Below are positions 8,794-17,157 of a stretch of DNA of 64,000 nt, piece after piece. This DNA comes from an uncultured Gammaproteobacteria bacterium (lineage in GTDB: Bacteria; Pseudomonadota; Gammaproteobacteria; Pseudomonadales; Azotimanducaceae). The DNA is taken from assembly GCA_913050215.1 (NCBI GenBank), contig CAJXBG010000007.1, positions 1 through 64,000 of the forward strand, read 5' to 3'. The notes beneath the pieces were generated by a model. That model had not been told where the DNA came from. It did not search any database and saw nothing but the letters and a program-made list of their open reading frames with translations. The translations under genes were made by a program, and so were the position numbers. Position 1 is the stretch's first letter; every line of letters starts with the position of its first letter.

Positions 8794-9555
8794 TCAGGGC
8801 CTGGCGTTCTCGAACATTTTCTTACCCGTGTGGATGGCAACAATGCCATTCAGCAGGTTGTGGTACTTGCAATTAACGTAGCCCGCATCGACGAACATCT
8901 CTTTTAGCTTGCCCTGCTCGGGGTGGACCTTGATCGAGTCTACAAGATACTGGTAACTGTCTTTGTCTCCGGTCACCATCTTGCCGATGCCCGGCCATAG
9001 ATTTGAGAAAGCGTTATACGCTGTTCTCAATAGAGGGTTCTCAGGATGTGAAAATTCCAGAACAACTAGGCGCCCCCCCGGTTTTAGGATTCGTAGCATT
9101 GATGCTAGTGCGGCCTCCTTTCTGGTGACGTTACGTAGCCCAAAAGCGATAGTGATTGCATCAAAGTAATTGTCAGGACAGGGCAGGTTTTCTGCATCAG
9201 CCTGAAGGAACGAAACATTTCCCATGACACCCTTATCAAGTAGCAGGTCTCGACCGACGCTTAGCATGGAGTAATTTATATCGGTCAGAATGACTTCGCC
9301 TTCATCGCCTACGATCCGGGACAATTTTGCGGTCAGGTCGCCAGTGCCGCCAGCCAAGTCCATGACTCGGTCGCCAGGTCCGACGGCGGTCATCTCCACG
9401 GCGATCTGTTTCATAATCCTGTGTGTGCCCAGCGACATGAGGTCGTTCATGACATCATAATTTCCGGCGACAGAATGAAATACTTCCGCGACTTTGCCCG
9501 CTTTCTCTGCGATGGGCACTTGCTTTAGACCAAAATGGGTTGTTTCGTCACTCAT
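8794..9555 (-). CDS. ubiE: Ubiquinone/menaquinone C-methyltransferase UbiE
   Basis: A 253-residue class I SAM-dependent methyltransferase for ring C-methylation of the (demethyl)quinone precursor. It shows motif I ([12 protein letters not shown]), the UbiE signature region [14 protein letters not shown] near the N-terminus, the segment AFGLRNV, and the C-terminal [10 protein letters not shown]. Length and termini are typical. It is the first gene of a tightly packed minus-strand run with ubiB, then hisI, hisE and tatABC. Confidence 0.97.
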   Translation of the reverse strand: MSDETTHFGLKQVPIAEKAGKVAEVFHSVAGNYDVMNDLMSLGTHRIMKQIAVEMTAVGPGDRVMDLAGGTGDLTAKLSRIVGDEGEVILTDINYSMLSVGRDLLLDKGVMGNVSFLQADAENLPCPDNYFDAITIAFGLRNVTRKEAALASMLRILKPGGRLVVLEFSHPENPLLRTAYNAFSNLWPGIGKMVTGDKDSYQYLVDSIKVHPEQGKLKEMFVDAGYVNCKYHNLLNGIVAIHTGKKMFENARP

Positions 9556-9681
9556 CTGAAGTACATCCGGTTGGAACTAGGCTCAAATGGAGCATTTTAC
9601 ATGGTAATGGGCGTTGGCGCATTCAATGGGATGCAGGTATCCTCAAAATGCATGCTATTGACGAGAATCTGGGGATAAATC

Positions 9682-9996
9682 ATGATAACGGCGGCATGGC
9701 GCTGTTCGGCAATGGTTGAAAGTCATCTGCGAAGAATCGATGGGGCGAACCCGTATCTAAATGCCGTCGCTGTGCCGATTGCTGAATCAGCGCGGGAAAT
9801 CGCCAGAAAAGTCGATAATGCCGCGACTGGTGGACCCTAGTATGGAGTTCCTTTAATCGTGAAAGAAAATCTTGATTGTCTGGCTTCGGCGATAGCGCAG
9901 GAGACGCCATTGATGGTTGACGCGATGCCTGCGGGAGATGCTGTGATGGTTGAACATTATGTCGGGCTGATTTGCCCTGTTGATTCCGTGAGGTAG
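9682..9996 (+). pseudogene. Amidase-signature gene remnant (N-terminal ~100 codons)
   Basis: Reading from the ATG at 9682 gives LRRIDGANPYLNAVAV and then GP-stop-YGVPLIVKENLD, followed by PLMVDAMPAGDAVMVEH. This is the N-terminal part of an amidase-signature enzyme including the catalytic-lysine region (VKENLD). It is interrupted by an in-frame TAG at 9838-9840. Homology stops before the Ser-Ser-Lys serine region, and the frame ends with TAG at 9994-9996. The rest of a ~460-codon gene is missing because the glycosyltransferase gene starts 10 nt later. It is a decayed fragment, probably left by a deletion. The intact amidase at 58.6-60.0 kb is a distant family member. Confidence 0.75.
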
Positions 9997-10005
9997 CGAT
10001 AAAAA

Positions 10006-11271
10006 GTGTCAAACAGCAGTCACGCGAACAATGCGGTGGAGAACATCGCGCCTGAATCAGCGGTCGATCTAGGTCCGATTTGTGTTGTCGTCGATCCCTG
10101 GGACTTGCCCTTCAATGGTACCGTAGTTTCGTCTCGCAGGTTTGTCAATGCGCTGAGAAATCAGGGTTATGGGTTCAGAATTCTTTCTTGTCCTGCTGAA
10201 GGTGTGGAGCCTCATCGATCCTCTTCAATCGACACCAATGAGGTAGATTCCAGACAGGGCAGGTTGGAAAGATGTTACTTTCCAGTGTTGTCTGTTCCTG
10301 GGGTTAATCGCATTATTCGCGGCATGAAGGTTTTGTTGGCGCGTTCCAAAAGCGAGCAGATGCGTCAGGCGCTCACGGGAGCAGGCATCTTACATGTCCA
10401 GTTCCCTTTCTTTCTTGGTTACGCCGCGATCAGGATGGCACGAAGTCTAGGGGTGCCGGTTATATGCTCTTTCCATGTTCAACCTGAGAACCTTCTGCTT
10501 AATCTTGGTCTCGATTTCCGTTGGCTACGAGAATTATTGTACAAAGTGTTCATACATTTTATCTACAACAAGGCGGACATGGTGATCGCACCTTCACAGT
10601 TTGCTGCAGATGAGTTGTTGAAACGCAATCTTCAAAAACCTGTTGAAGTTGTTTCGAATGGTGTGCCAGACGAGTTTTTTCAAGCAATGAGGTCTGCAGA
10701 ACATGATAGTTCTGACGACACGTTTCGTGTGTTATCTGTTGGCCGGTTGTCCGGGGAAAAACAGCAGGCATTATTGATAGAGGCGATCGCTCTGTCAGAA
10801 CACTGTGAAAAGATTTCTCTGGAACTGGTTGGTGCTGGACCTAATGAGGCGAAATTAAAAGCTTTGATCAGCCAAAAAGGCATTAAAGCATCCGTAGAGA
10901 CCGTCAGTAACGATGAACTGCTTAAGCGGTATAGGGACGCAGATCTTTTTGTGCACTGTGGAATGATTGAACTTGAGGGTATGTCTGTGGTCGAGGCGAT
11001 GGCGATGGGTAATGCGGTACTCGTTTCCGATTCGATAGACAGTGCTGCGAATGTATTTGCCCTGGATGATCGAGCCAAATTCAAGGCAGGCGATCCAAAA
11101 GATCTCAGCCTGAAGCTAGATTATTTGATAAATCACTCGTCGGAACGGATGCTGTTGGCAAACAAAAACCGCAACTTTATTCAGGCATATCGCCATGAGA
11201 CATGTGTTGCAAAGCTATTAGGCTTGTATATTGCCCTGGCTGAGCAATCAAACGATGGTTTGGTTGACTGA
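10006..11271 (+). CDS. Glycosyltransferase family 4
   Basis: A 421-residue GT-B retaining glycosyltransferase. The N-terminal acceptor domain begins ICVVVDPWDLPFNGT and the linker has ADMVIAPSQFAADELL. The GT4 donor domain has VLSVGRLSGEKQ and the EX7E motif in ELEGMSVVEAMAMG. The pattern resembles lipid-glycosyltransferases of the MgtA/diacylglycerol-glucosyltransferase type, but the acceptor is not established. It starts with GTG with a weak ribosome binding site. It is 16 nt upstream of an MMPL transporter gene, suggesting a glycolipid or envelope-lipid function for the pair; this is inference. Confidence 0.85.
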   Translation: MSNSSHANNAVENIAPESAVDLGPICVVVDPWDLPFNGTVVSSRRFVNALRNQGYGFRILSCPAEGVEPHRSSSIDTNEVDSRQGRLERCYFPVLSVPGVNRIIRGMKVLLARSKSEQMRQALTGAGILHVQFPFFLGYAAIRMARSLGVPVICSFHVQPENLLLNLGLDFRWLRELLYKVFIHFIYNKADMVIAPSQFAADELLKRNLQKPVEVVSNGVPDEFFQAMRSAEHDSSDDTFRVLSVGRLSGEKQQALLIEAIALSEHCEKISLELVGAGPNEAKLKALISQKGIKASVETVSNDELLKRYRDADLFVHCGMIELEGMSVVEAMAMGNAVLVSDSIDSAANVFALDDRAKFKAGDPKDLSLKLDYLINHSSERMLLANKNRNFIQAYRHETCVAKLLGLYIALAEQSNDGLVD

Positions 11272-11287
11272 CCATGGCTAAACGCTT

Positions 11288-13897
11288 GTGATCGTCGTCA
11301 TAGGTAAATTCATTGGGAAAATAGTACGGCGAGTCGAGCAGCACGCGCGAGTGACTGTGCTTATCCTTGGTTTGTTGACGGTTGCCGCAGGCGTTTATTC
11401 GAGTTTGTTCACAAGGATAGACTCTGATCTTGGCAAATTGATCAAACCTTCGGCAGATACTCGCTGGTATCAGGACAATGAGCGTTACAAACGAGCATTT
11501 CCTGACTCACAGCAAACGGCGGTGATCGTCGTTTCCGGTGATGATTACCATGACGTTGAGCAGGTTACCCAAGCGTTGGCTGGGGATCTGTTAGATTCCG
11601 ACGATTTTGAGTTTGTACGCACGCCGGGTTTGGAATCGTTTCTGGCAGAACATCGGCTCTACTTTCTAAATATCGATGATCTTGAAAGCTGGTTGCAAGG
11701 TGTTCAGTTTAACTATGGCACCCTGCTGCGTTTGTCCGAAGATCAAAGCCTTTCGAACATTGTGATGATACTGGCGGACCAGCTAAGTGCCTATCCGGGC
11801 ATGGCGTTGCCTCCCGTGCTCGACACACTGCTGCACAGCTTGTTAGAAGGTGACCCTGAGCTTGCTTCCTACCCCCGTCTAATTCCTCCCTCGACACCGG
11901 AAAGCCGTCGAGAAAAGACGGGTGAGCACGTACAGTTGATTATACTGAAAGGGCGTCAAAATCTCGGCGAGAGCCTACCCAATGAAGCGATCGTCCGACG
12001 AATAAGAGAAGGAATAGCCGAATTGTCATTGGCCCCGGGCCCTGGATCTAACGTTGATTCAATCGTCAACGTCAGGCTCACGGGCGAGGTTGCACTTGCT
12101 CATGAAGAAATTTCAGCGGGACTCGATGGTGTCGGTTTGGCCGGGGTCGTCTCTCTTATTTTACTCGCAATCATTTTAGGCGTTGGCGTTCGTTCGTGGC
12201 AGATTATCGTGACGACTTTTGTCCTTTTGTTTGTCGGAGTTGTGCTGACTTCCGCCTATGCGACGTTGGTTGTGGGAAGTTACAACACACTATCCTTAGT
12301 TTTTCTCGTCATGTTTTTTGGTCTGGGGATTGATTTTGCTATTCACTTTTCACTGAAGGTGAGGGACGAGTGGATGTCTGTAGGCCACCACGGTGCGGTA
12401 GAGCGAGCAGCGGTCGATATTGGTCCGGCGCTACTGTTATGCACTTTTACTTCAGCGATAGGGTTTCTATCGTTTGTACCGACGGCATATAACGGGCTTG
12501 GCGAGTTAGGCGTGATCTCTGCTGGCGGCATGGTGATTGCTTTCCTGCTGTCAATCACCTTATTGCCCGCTATGTTTAGTTTGTTTGGTGGACTTGGCGA
12601 CAAAGCAGGTGTTCGTCTCCATATGTCAGTTGATCGTTTAAAACCTAGAGCCATATTGTTGTTGTTTTTAATGCTGACGACTGTTTCGGCCATACTCGTT
12701 AAAGACATGAAATTCGACTATAGCGTGCTGGCCTTAAGAGACGAGAGCTCAGAGGGGATGCAAACGTTGTTGGAATTGCAACGAAGAAAAATTGTTACGG
12801 ATTATAGCGTTGTCGTTGTCGCAAACGATTTGTCAGCATCTCTAGCGCTAAAGGAGGATTTGGAAAAGCTTAGTACGGTGGGTGATGTTTTTTCGATATC
12901 CGATATTGTTCCATCACATCAGGTGGATAAACAGTCTATGTTGGAAGACGTTTTGCTTGTTATCGACACGATCGCACTGGAAGAGCCGAATGAAGAGGCG
13001 CTGGCATTAGGCGTTGCCATTGAATACTTCAATGAGACCATCAATGTGAGCAAATTTCCCAATGTGCCAGTTGTTGATCAATTCATTCGCTATGCAACAA
13101 AGGTAGAAACTGGTGATGTTAAGCGTGTGCTACAGGATGACGGGAAGCGTGGGCTGCGCGAGCAGATAACCACGGAATTAGAGGACCTGAAAGCGCTTTT
13201 GTCAGCGAAACCTTTCACGGAGACTGATCTGCCCAGTGTTTTGAAAAAAAACCTGATGACAGAAAGTGGGGGTTATTTGATCCGGGTGCAGCCTGGAATC
13301 ATGTTAGACAATAGGGCTGCAACGGACAGGTTTATTACTGAAGTTCAACATGTCGCCCCAAATGTCGCGGGTAGATCTGTTGTGGAATGGGGCGTTGGAA
13401 ATGTTGTGGTCGAATCCTTTATTGAGGCCGTGATTTATGCATTTTTTGCGATATTTTCACTACTCGTCGTCTATTTTAGAGGGTTGATATTACCGGCACT
13501 TGTTATATTTCCTCTATCTCTCACCGTGCTTTTCACCTTTGCGTTAGCCCAATTGATGGGTTTAACCTTGAATATGGCTAATATATTGGTCGTGCCGCTG
13601 ATCTTTGGACTTGGTGTGGATACGGGAGTACATGTTATTCACAGATTCAGAATGAGTCGCAGTCTGTCAGATGCGCTTGCCTCAAGTACTTCCCGGGCGG
13701 TTGTGATTAGTGGGTTAACCACCATAGGCACCTTTGCATCGCTATCACTCAGTCCGCATAAAGGCGCAGCGTCAATCGGCGTCTTGTTGTCACTAGCGAT
13801 CAGCATATTGCTGATTACAACCTTCGTCGCTCTGCCAGCAATGCTGGCGGTTTTACCAGAGTCTTTGCGGCGGAGAATGACTAGCCAACCGCAATAA
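11288..13897 (+). CDS. MMPL/RND-family lipid-type transporter
   Basis: An 869-residue inner-membrane protein with the duplicated RND architecture: one N-terminal helix, a large periplasmic loop (about 45-275), a block of helices with the MMPL signature GLGIDFAIHFSLKV, then a second loop and block with GLGVDTGVHVIHRFR. Size and layout match HpnN-type hopanoid exporters and related MMPL lipid transporters. No hopanoid genes are in the window, so the substrate is unknown. It starts with GTG. A 5-codon frame (ATG at 11274) ends at a TGA overlapping that GTG, which may couple translation. Its 3' end overlaps the convergent DUF971 gene by 17 nt. Confidence 0.85.
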   Translation: MIVVIGKFIGKIVRRVEQHARVTVLILGLLTVAAGVYSSLFTRIDSDLGKLIKPSADTRWYQDNERYKRAFPDSQQTAVIVVSGDDYHDVEQVTQALAGDLLDSDDFEFVRTPGLESFLAEHRLYFLNIDDLESWLQGVQFNYGTLLRLSEDQSLSNIVMILADQLSAYPGMALPPVLDTLLHSLLEGDPELASYPRLIPPSTPESRREKTGEHVQLIILKGRQNLGESLPNEAIVRRIREGIAELSLAPGPGSNVDSIVNVRLTGEVALAHEEISAGLDGVGLAGVVSLILLAIILGVGVRSWQIIVTTFVLLFVGVVLTSAYATLVVGSYNTLSLVFLVMFFGLGIDFAIHFSLKVRDEWMSVGHHGAVERAAVDIGPALLLCTFTSAIGFLSFVPTAYNGLGELGVISAGGMVIAFLLSITLLPAMFSLFGGLGDKAGVRLHMSVDRLKPRAILLLFLMLTTVSAILVKDMKFDYSVLALRDESSEGMQTLLELQRRKIVTDYSVVVVANDLSASLALKEDLEKLSTVGDVFSISDIVPSHQVDKQSMLEDVLLVIDTIALEEPNEEALALGVAIEYFNETINVSKFPNVPVVDQFIRYATKVETGDVKRVLQDDGKRGLREQITTELEDLKALLSAKPFTETDLPSVLKKNLMTESGGYLIRVQPGIMLDNRAATDRFITEVQHVAPNVAGRSVVEWGVGNVVVESFIEAVIYAFFAIFSLLVVYFRGLILPALVIFPLSLTVLFTFALAQLMGLTLNMANILVVPLIFGLGVDTGVHVIHRFRMSRSLSDALASSTSRAVVISGLTTIGTFASLSLSPHKGAASIGVLLSLAISILLITTFVALPAMLAVLPESLRRRMTSQPQ

Positions 13898-14249
13898 ACT
13901 GAGGTTGCCGAGTCTTATTGGCCGCGCTTAGTCGTGCCAGATATGCCGACCAGTTTGATTCGAATTGCGTGCCAAGCTCATAAAGATATTGCCAACTGTA
14001 AATTCCGCTGTCATGGCCATCGGAAAAAGTAATCTTGATGGCGTAATTTCCTTGTGCTTCTAGATTGGCAATCTTCACCATCTTTTTTCCATGTTGCAGA
14101 ACTTCCTGGCCAGGACCATGGCCTTTGACTTCAGCTGAGGGGGAGAACACTCTGAGATACTCTGCTGACAGGTTAAAAACCTCGCCGCCCTCGAAGAGGA
14201 TTTCGAGAATGCCTGAAACCTGATGTAGTTTTATGTCGGTAGGTACCAT
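13881..14249 (-). CDS. DUF971 (gamma-butyrobetaine-hydroxylase-like N-terminal domain) protein
   Basis: A 122-residue small protein of the DUF971/GBBH-like N-terminal family. Features are IKLHQVSGILEI, the LSAEYLRVFSPSAEV core, and DGHDSGIYSWQYLYELG near the C-terminus. Stand-alone members are linked in other bacteria to iron-sulfur protein maturation, but no function can be read here. The ATG has AAGG 8 nt upstream. It lies 15 nt downstream of hslU, the same neighbour as in Pseudomonas. Confidence 0.85.
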   Translation of the reverse strand: MVPTDIKLHQVSGILEILFEGGEVFNLSAEYLRVFSPSAEVKGHGPGQEVLQHGKKMVKIANLEAQGNYAIKITFSDGHDSGIYSWQYLYELGTQFESNWSAYLARLSAANKTRQPQFIAVG

Positions 14250-14264
14250 GGTGTTTACCTTTTG

Positions 14265-15596
14265 TTACAAAATATATCGGCTTAAGTCTTCGTCGTCTGC
14301 AAGATCGGTCAGATGCGTATTTACATATCCGGCATCAATGGCGACGATTCCGTTATCGTTACTGCAGCTCTCACTACCTTCGAACGAAATTTCTTCAAGT
14401 AATCTCTCCATGACAGTATGCAGTCTGCGCGCACCAATGTTTTCAGTTTTCTCGTTTACCTGCCATGCAATTTCTGCAATGCGGGTGATAGCATCTTCGG
14501 AGAAAGTTAGCGCTAAACCTTCGGTTTGTAGGAGTGCCTGGTATTGCTCTGTAAGCGAGGCGTCTGGCTCGCGAAGAATCCTTTTGAAGTCATCCACGCT
14601 GAGCGCCGAGAGTTCGACACGAATAGGTAACCGCCCCTGAAGTTCGGGTACCAGGTCAGAAGGTTTGCTCAAGTGGAAAGCGCCCGATGCGATAAACAGG
14701 ATGTGATCGGTCTTAATCATGCCGTATTTTGTCGAAACGGTACAACCTTCGATGAGAGGTAACAGGTCTCGCTGTACACCCTCCCGGGAAACATCGGCTC
14801 CGCCGCGATCAGCGCCTTTGGCAACCTTGTCAATTTCATCAATAAAAACAATGCCGGTCTGTTCTACCGCTTCAACCGCGCTACTTTTCAATTCATCTTC
14901 ATTAATCAGTTTTGCCGCTTCGTCCTCAGTTGCTTGCTTAAGCGCATCTTTCACTTTGAGTGTTTTAGTCTTTGTTTTGCCGGGAGACATATTAGAAAAC
15001 ATGTTCTGAAGTTGGCTTGTCATTTCCTCCATGCCCGGCGGCGCCATGATCTCAACACCTACGGAGGCTGCACTGACTTCAAGCTCTATTTCCTTGTCAT
15101 CAAGCTCACCCTCACGCAGTTTTTTTCTAAAGAGTTGTCGAGTGGCGGTGTTTTTATTTTCTGCCGGGTCGTCGGTTCGTGCCGGTGTGAGCAACGCATC
15201 GAGTATTCTCTCTTCTGCGGCGTCGATGGCACGATCGTTCATGATTTTCATGGTTTCATCACGACGTAATTTTATCGCCACCTCAACCAGATCTCTGATA
15301 ATGGACTCGACATCTCGGCCGACGTAGCCAACTTCGGTAAACTTGGTCGCTTCTACCTTGATGAAAGGGGCTGAAGCAAGTTTCGCCAGTCGCCGGGCAA
15401 TTTCTGTTTTACCCACGCCGGTGGGTCCGATCATGAGGATATTTTTTGGAGAAATTTCGGCTCTGAGGTCTTCATCCAGTTGTAATCGACGCCATCTGTT
15501 TCGTAGCGCAATAGCAACCGCTCGCTTGGCTCCGTTTTGACCGATGATGTGCTTGTCCAGTTCGTGGACAATCTCGCGGGGTGTCATCTTTGACAT
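14265..15596 (-). CDS. hslU: HslU, ATPase subunit of HslUV protease
   Basis: A 443-residue AAA+ unfoldase that feeds substrates to HslV. Walker A is GPTGVGKT (57-64) and Walker B is VFIDEID, followed by the sensor and arginine-finger region; the C-terminus ends in DLSRYIL, which docks into HslV. The start [10 protein letters not shown] gives exactly the E. coli length; a GTG at 15632 would add 12 residues. hslV lies upstream on the same strand, with an unusually long 287-bp gap. Confidence 0.97.
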   Translation of the reverse strand: MSKMTPREIVHELDKHIIGQNGAKRAVAIALRNRWRRLQLDEDLRAEISPKNILMIGPTGVGKTEIARRLAKLASAPFIKVEATKFTEVGYVGRDVESIIRDLVEVAIKLRRDETMKIMNDRAIDAAEERILDALLTPARTDDPAENKNTATRQLFRKKLREGELDDKEIELEVSAASVGVEIMAPPGMEEMTSQLQNMFSNMSPGKTKTKTLKVKDALKQATEDEAAKLINEDELKSSAVEAVEQTGIVFIDEIDKVAKGADRGGADVSREGVQRDLLPLIEGCTVSTKYGMIKTDHILFIASGAFHLSKPSDLVPELQGRLPIRVELSALSVDDFKRILREPDASLTEQYQALLQTEGLALTFSEDAITRIAEIAWQVNEKTENIGARRLHTVMERLLEEISFEGSESCSNDNGIVAIDAGYVNTHLTDLADDEDLSRYIL

Positions 15597-15883
15597 GTTT
15601 TTACTCTTACAAAAATTTGGGGAAGGTTGCACACGTCACAGCTTAGTCGTTCAGTTAAAAATGGCAAAGTGCGGGAGGCTTGCTTGAGCGTTGGCCCGAA
15701 ATCGAACAGATTATTACTGAGAGGTGTTGCAGTAACACGCTGGGATCATTCTAACCCATAACACCACCGCTGCGCACGACTCGCCAGTTTCGTATTGATG
15801 TTTTTTCGATCTACGATGAGACGCAGGAATGTGCCTAAAAGCAACGATTGATCGTTCGCCAATAATAACCAAGAGGTCAGCGT

Positions 15884-16432
15884 TTAGACGTCGGAGAAAT
15901 TTATCTCTTCAATCGTGCGATTATGATTGGTGTAGATACAGATATCAGCGGCGATCGTTAGCCCTTTTTCGACAATATCACGCGCTGAAAGATCAGAAGC
16001 GTCCAGCAATGCTTTTGCTGCTGCCTGGGCGAAGGGCCCTCCAGATCCGATTGCCATGATGCCGTCTTCGGGCTCAATGACATCGCCATTTCCGGTGATC
16101 ACAAGAGAGGCATCTTTGTCGGCTACGGTGAGCAGCGCTTCCAAGCGCCGCAGCGCCCTGTCAGTTCGCCAGTCTTTGGCGAGCTCTACCGCGGCACGGA
16201 CAAGATGTCCTTGATGCTTTTCTAACTGTGCTTCAAAACGTTCGAAGAGGGTGAAGGCATCTGCCGTACCACCTGCAAAACCCGCGATGATCTGATCTTT
16301 GTAAAGGCGTCTTACTTTCCTAGCATTACCTTTCATGACGGTGTTGCCCATGGTGACCTGCCCGTCACCGCCGATCACGACTGAATTTCCGCGACGAACT
16401 GAAAGTATGGTTGTGCCTCTAAACTGTTCCAA
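15884..16432 (-). CDS. hslV: HslV, peptidase subunit of HslUV protease
   Basis: A 182-residue threonine peptidase, the bacterial homologue of 20S proteasome beta subunits. The catalytic Thr is exposed after removal of the propeptide MEQFRG (T7 of TTILSVRR). Other conserved parts are GGDGQVTMG, the basic [19 protein letters not shown] and [11 protein letters not shown]. The start codon is TTG, chosen because it gives the usual pre-peptide. It precedes hslU. Confidence 0.96.
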   Translation of the reverse strand: MEQFRGTTILSVRRGNSVVIGGDGQVTMGNTVMKGNARKVRRLYKDQIIAGFAGGTADAFTLFERFEAQLEKHQGHLVRAAVELAKDWRTDRALRRLEALLTVADKDASLVITGNGDVIEPEDGIMAIGSGGPFAQAAAKALLDASDLSARDIVEKGLTIAADICIYTNHNRTIEEINFSDV

Positions 16433-16501
16433 AGTGTTGTGATCTCTTGTTTTTGATGAGTGAATAAAATGGGGTTTGAAGTGTCATTTTCAAGTTGCGC
16501 G

Positions 16502-17041
16502 CTAGTTTACTTTAAGCGCGATTGATTCGATTGAAGCCTCTGCTAGTCTGTTCCTGGTGCGGGTGAGCTCAATTTCTGTATCAAGGGGACCTATGACAAC
16601 ACGGTGCCAGAGTTCATTGTCTTTGCGGATTTTCTTAACTTGCGGCTCAAGTCCAATAAGAATCAATTCACCCCTCAGCTTATCGGCATCCTTGGCTTGA
16701 CGAAACGAACCTGCCTGGAGGAGGTAGCTTACGGGGGTTGTCGCCTGCTGTTTGGTGCCATCGGGACCGTACTCTTCGATGATTGGGACGACAGACTTGG
16801 GGAAAATCTCATGAAATTCCCACTTTAGGTCTTCGACTTTGTTTCTGGCGGTACTGGTATTTGGTTTTGGTTGATCGAGAAGTTCAGCGACTTCTGCATC
16901 AACAGGCACAACTTGTGAAACGTAAAAAACGAATGACCCAAACACGCCTAGCGAGAGTCCAACAACAAACCAGACCCATCCTGGGAGACTCGATTTTGAA
17001 GCGTCGTTTTGCTTTCGACTTTTGGCGAAATCCTTCGTCAT
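16502..17041 (-). CDS. SPOR-domain cell-envelope protein (FtsN-like)
   Basis: A 179-residue bitopic inner-membrane protein: a short basic cytoplasmic tail, a transmembrane helix (PGWVWFVVGLSLGVFGSFVF), a periplasmic linker, and a C-terminal SPOR domain (about 104-179, SYLLQAGSFRQAKDADKLR). SPOR domains bind denuded septal peptidoglycan. The position between priA and hslV matches the FtsN-like SPOR protein of Pseudomonas. The MTKDF start is preferred; a GTG at 17104 would extend it by 21 residues. The argS gene usually found between this gene and priA is absent. Confidence 0.85.
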   Translation of the reverse strand: MTKDFAKSRKQNDASKSSLPGWVWFVVGLSLGVFGSFVFYVSQVVPVDAEVAELLDQPKPNTSTARNKVEDLKWEFHEIFPKSVVPIIEEYGPDGTKQQATTPVSYLLQAGSFRQAKDADKLRGELILIGLEPQVKKIRKDNELWHRVVIGPLDTEIELTRTRNRLAEASIESIALKVN

Positions 17042-17157
17042 TACTCGTTTATCTTCCGGCCTCGGGCGTTGGTTTACCTGACGATGAGGGATGGAGTTTA
17101 ACACTAAACGGCCGCGGACTGGCGATGTTTAGCGTAAGTCGGCTGCTCGAATTATGG

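Noticed and set aside
9838-9840. Recoding of the in-frame TAG in the amidase remnant
   Set aside because: The rest of the enzyme is missing, so read-through would not give a functional protein.
11274-11288. A 5-codon ORF starting at ATG 11274 before the MMPL gene as a real gene
   Set aside because: Far too short; at most a leader affecting translation of the GTG start.
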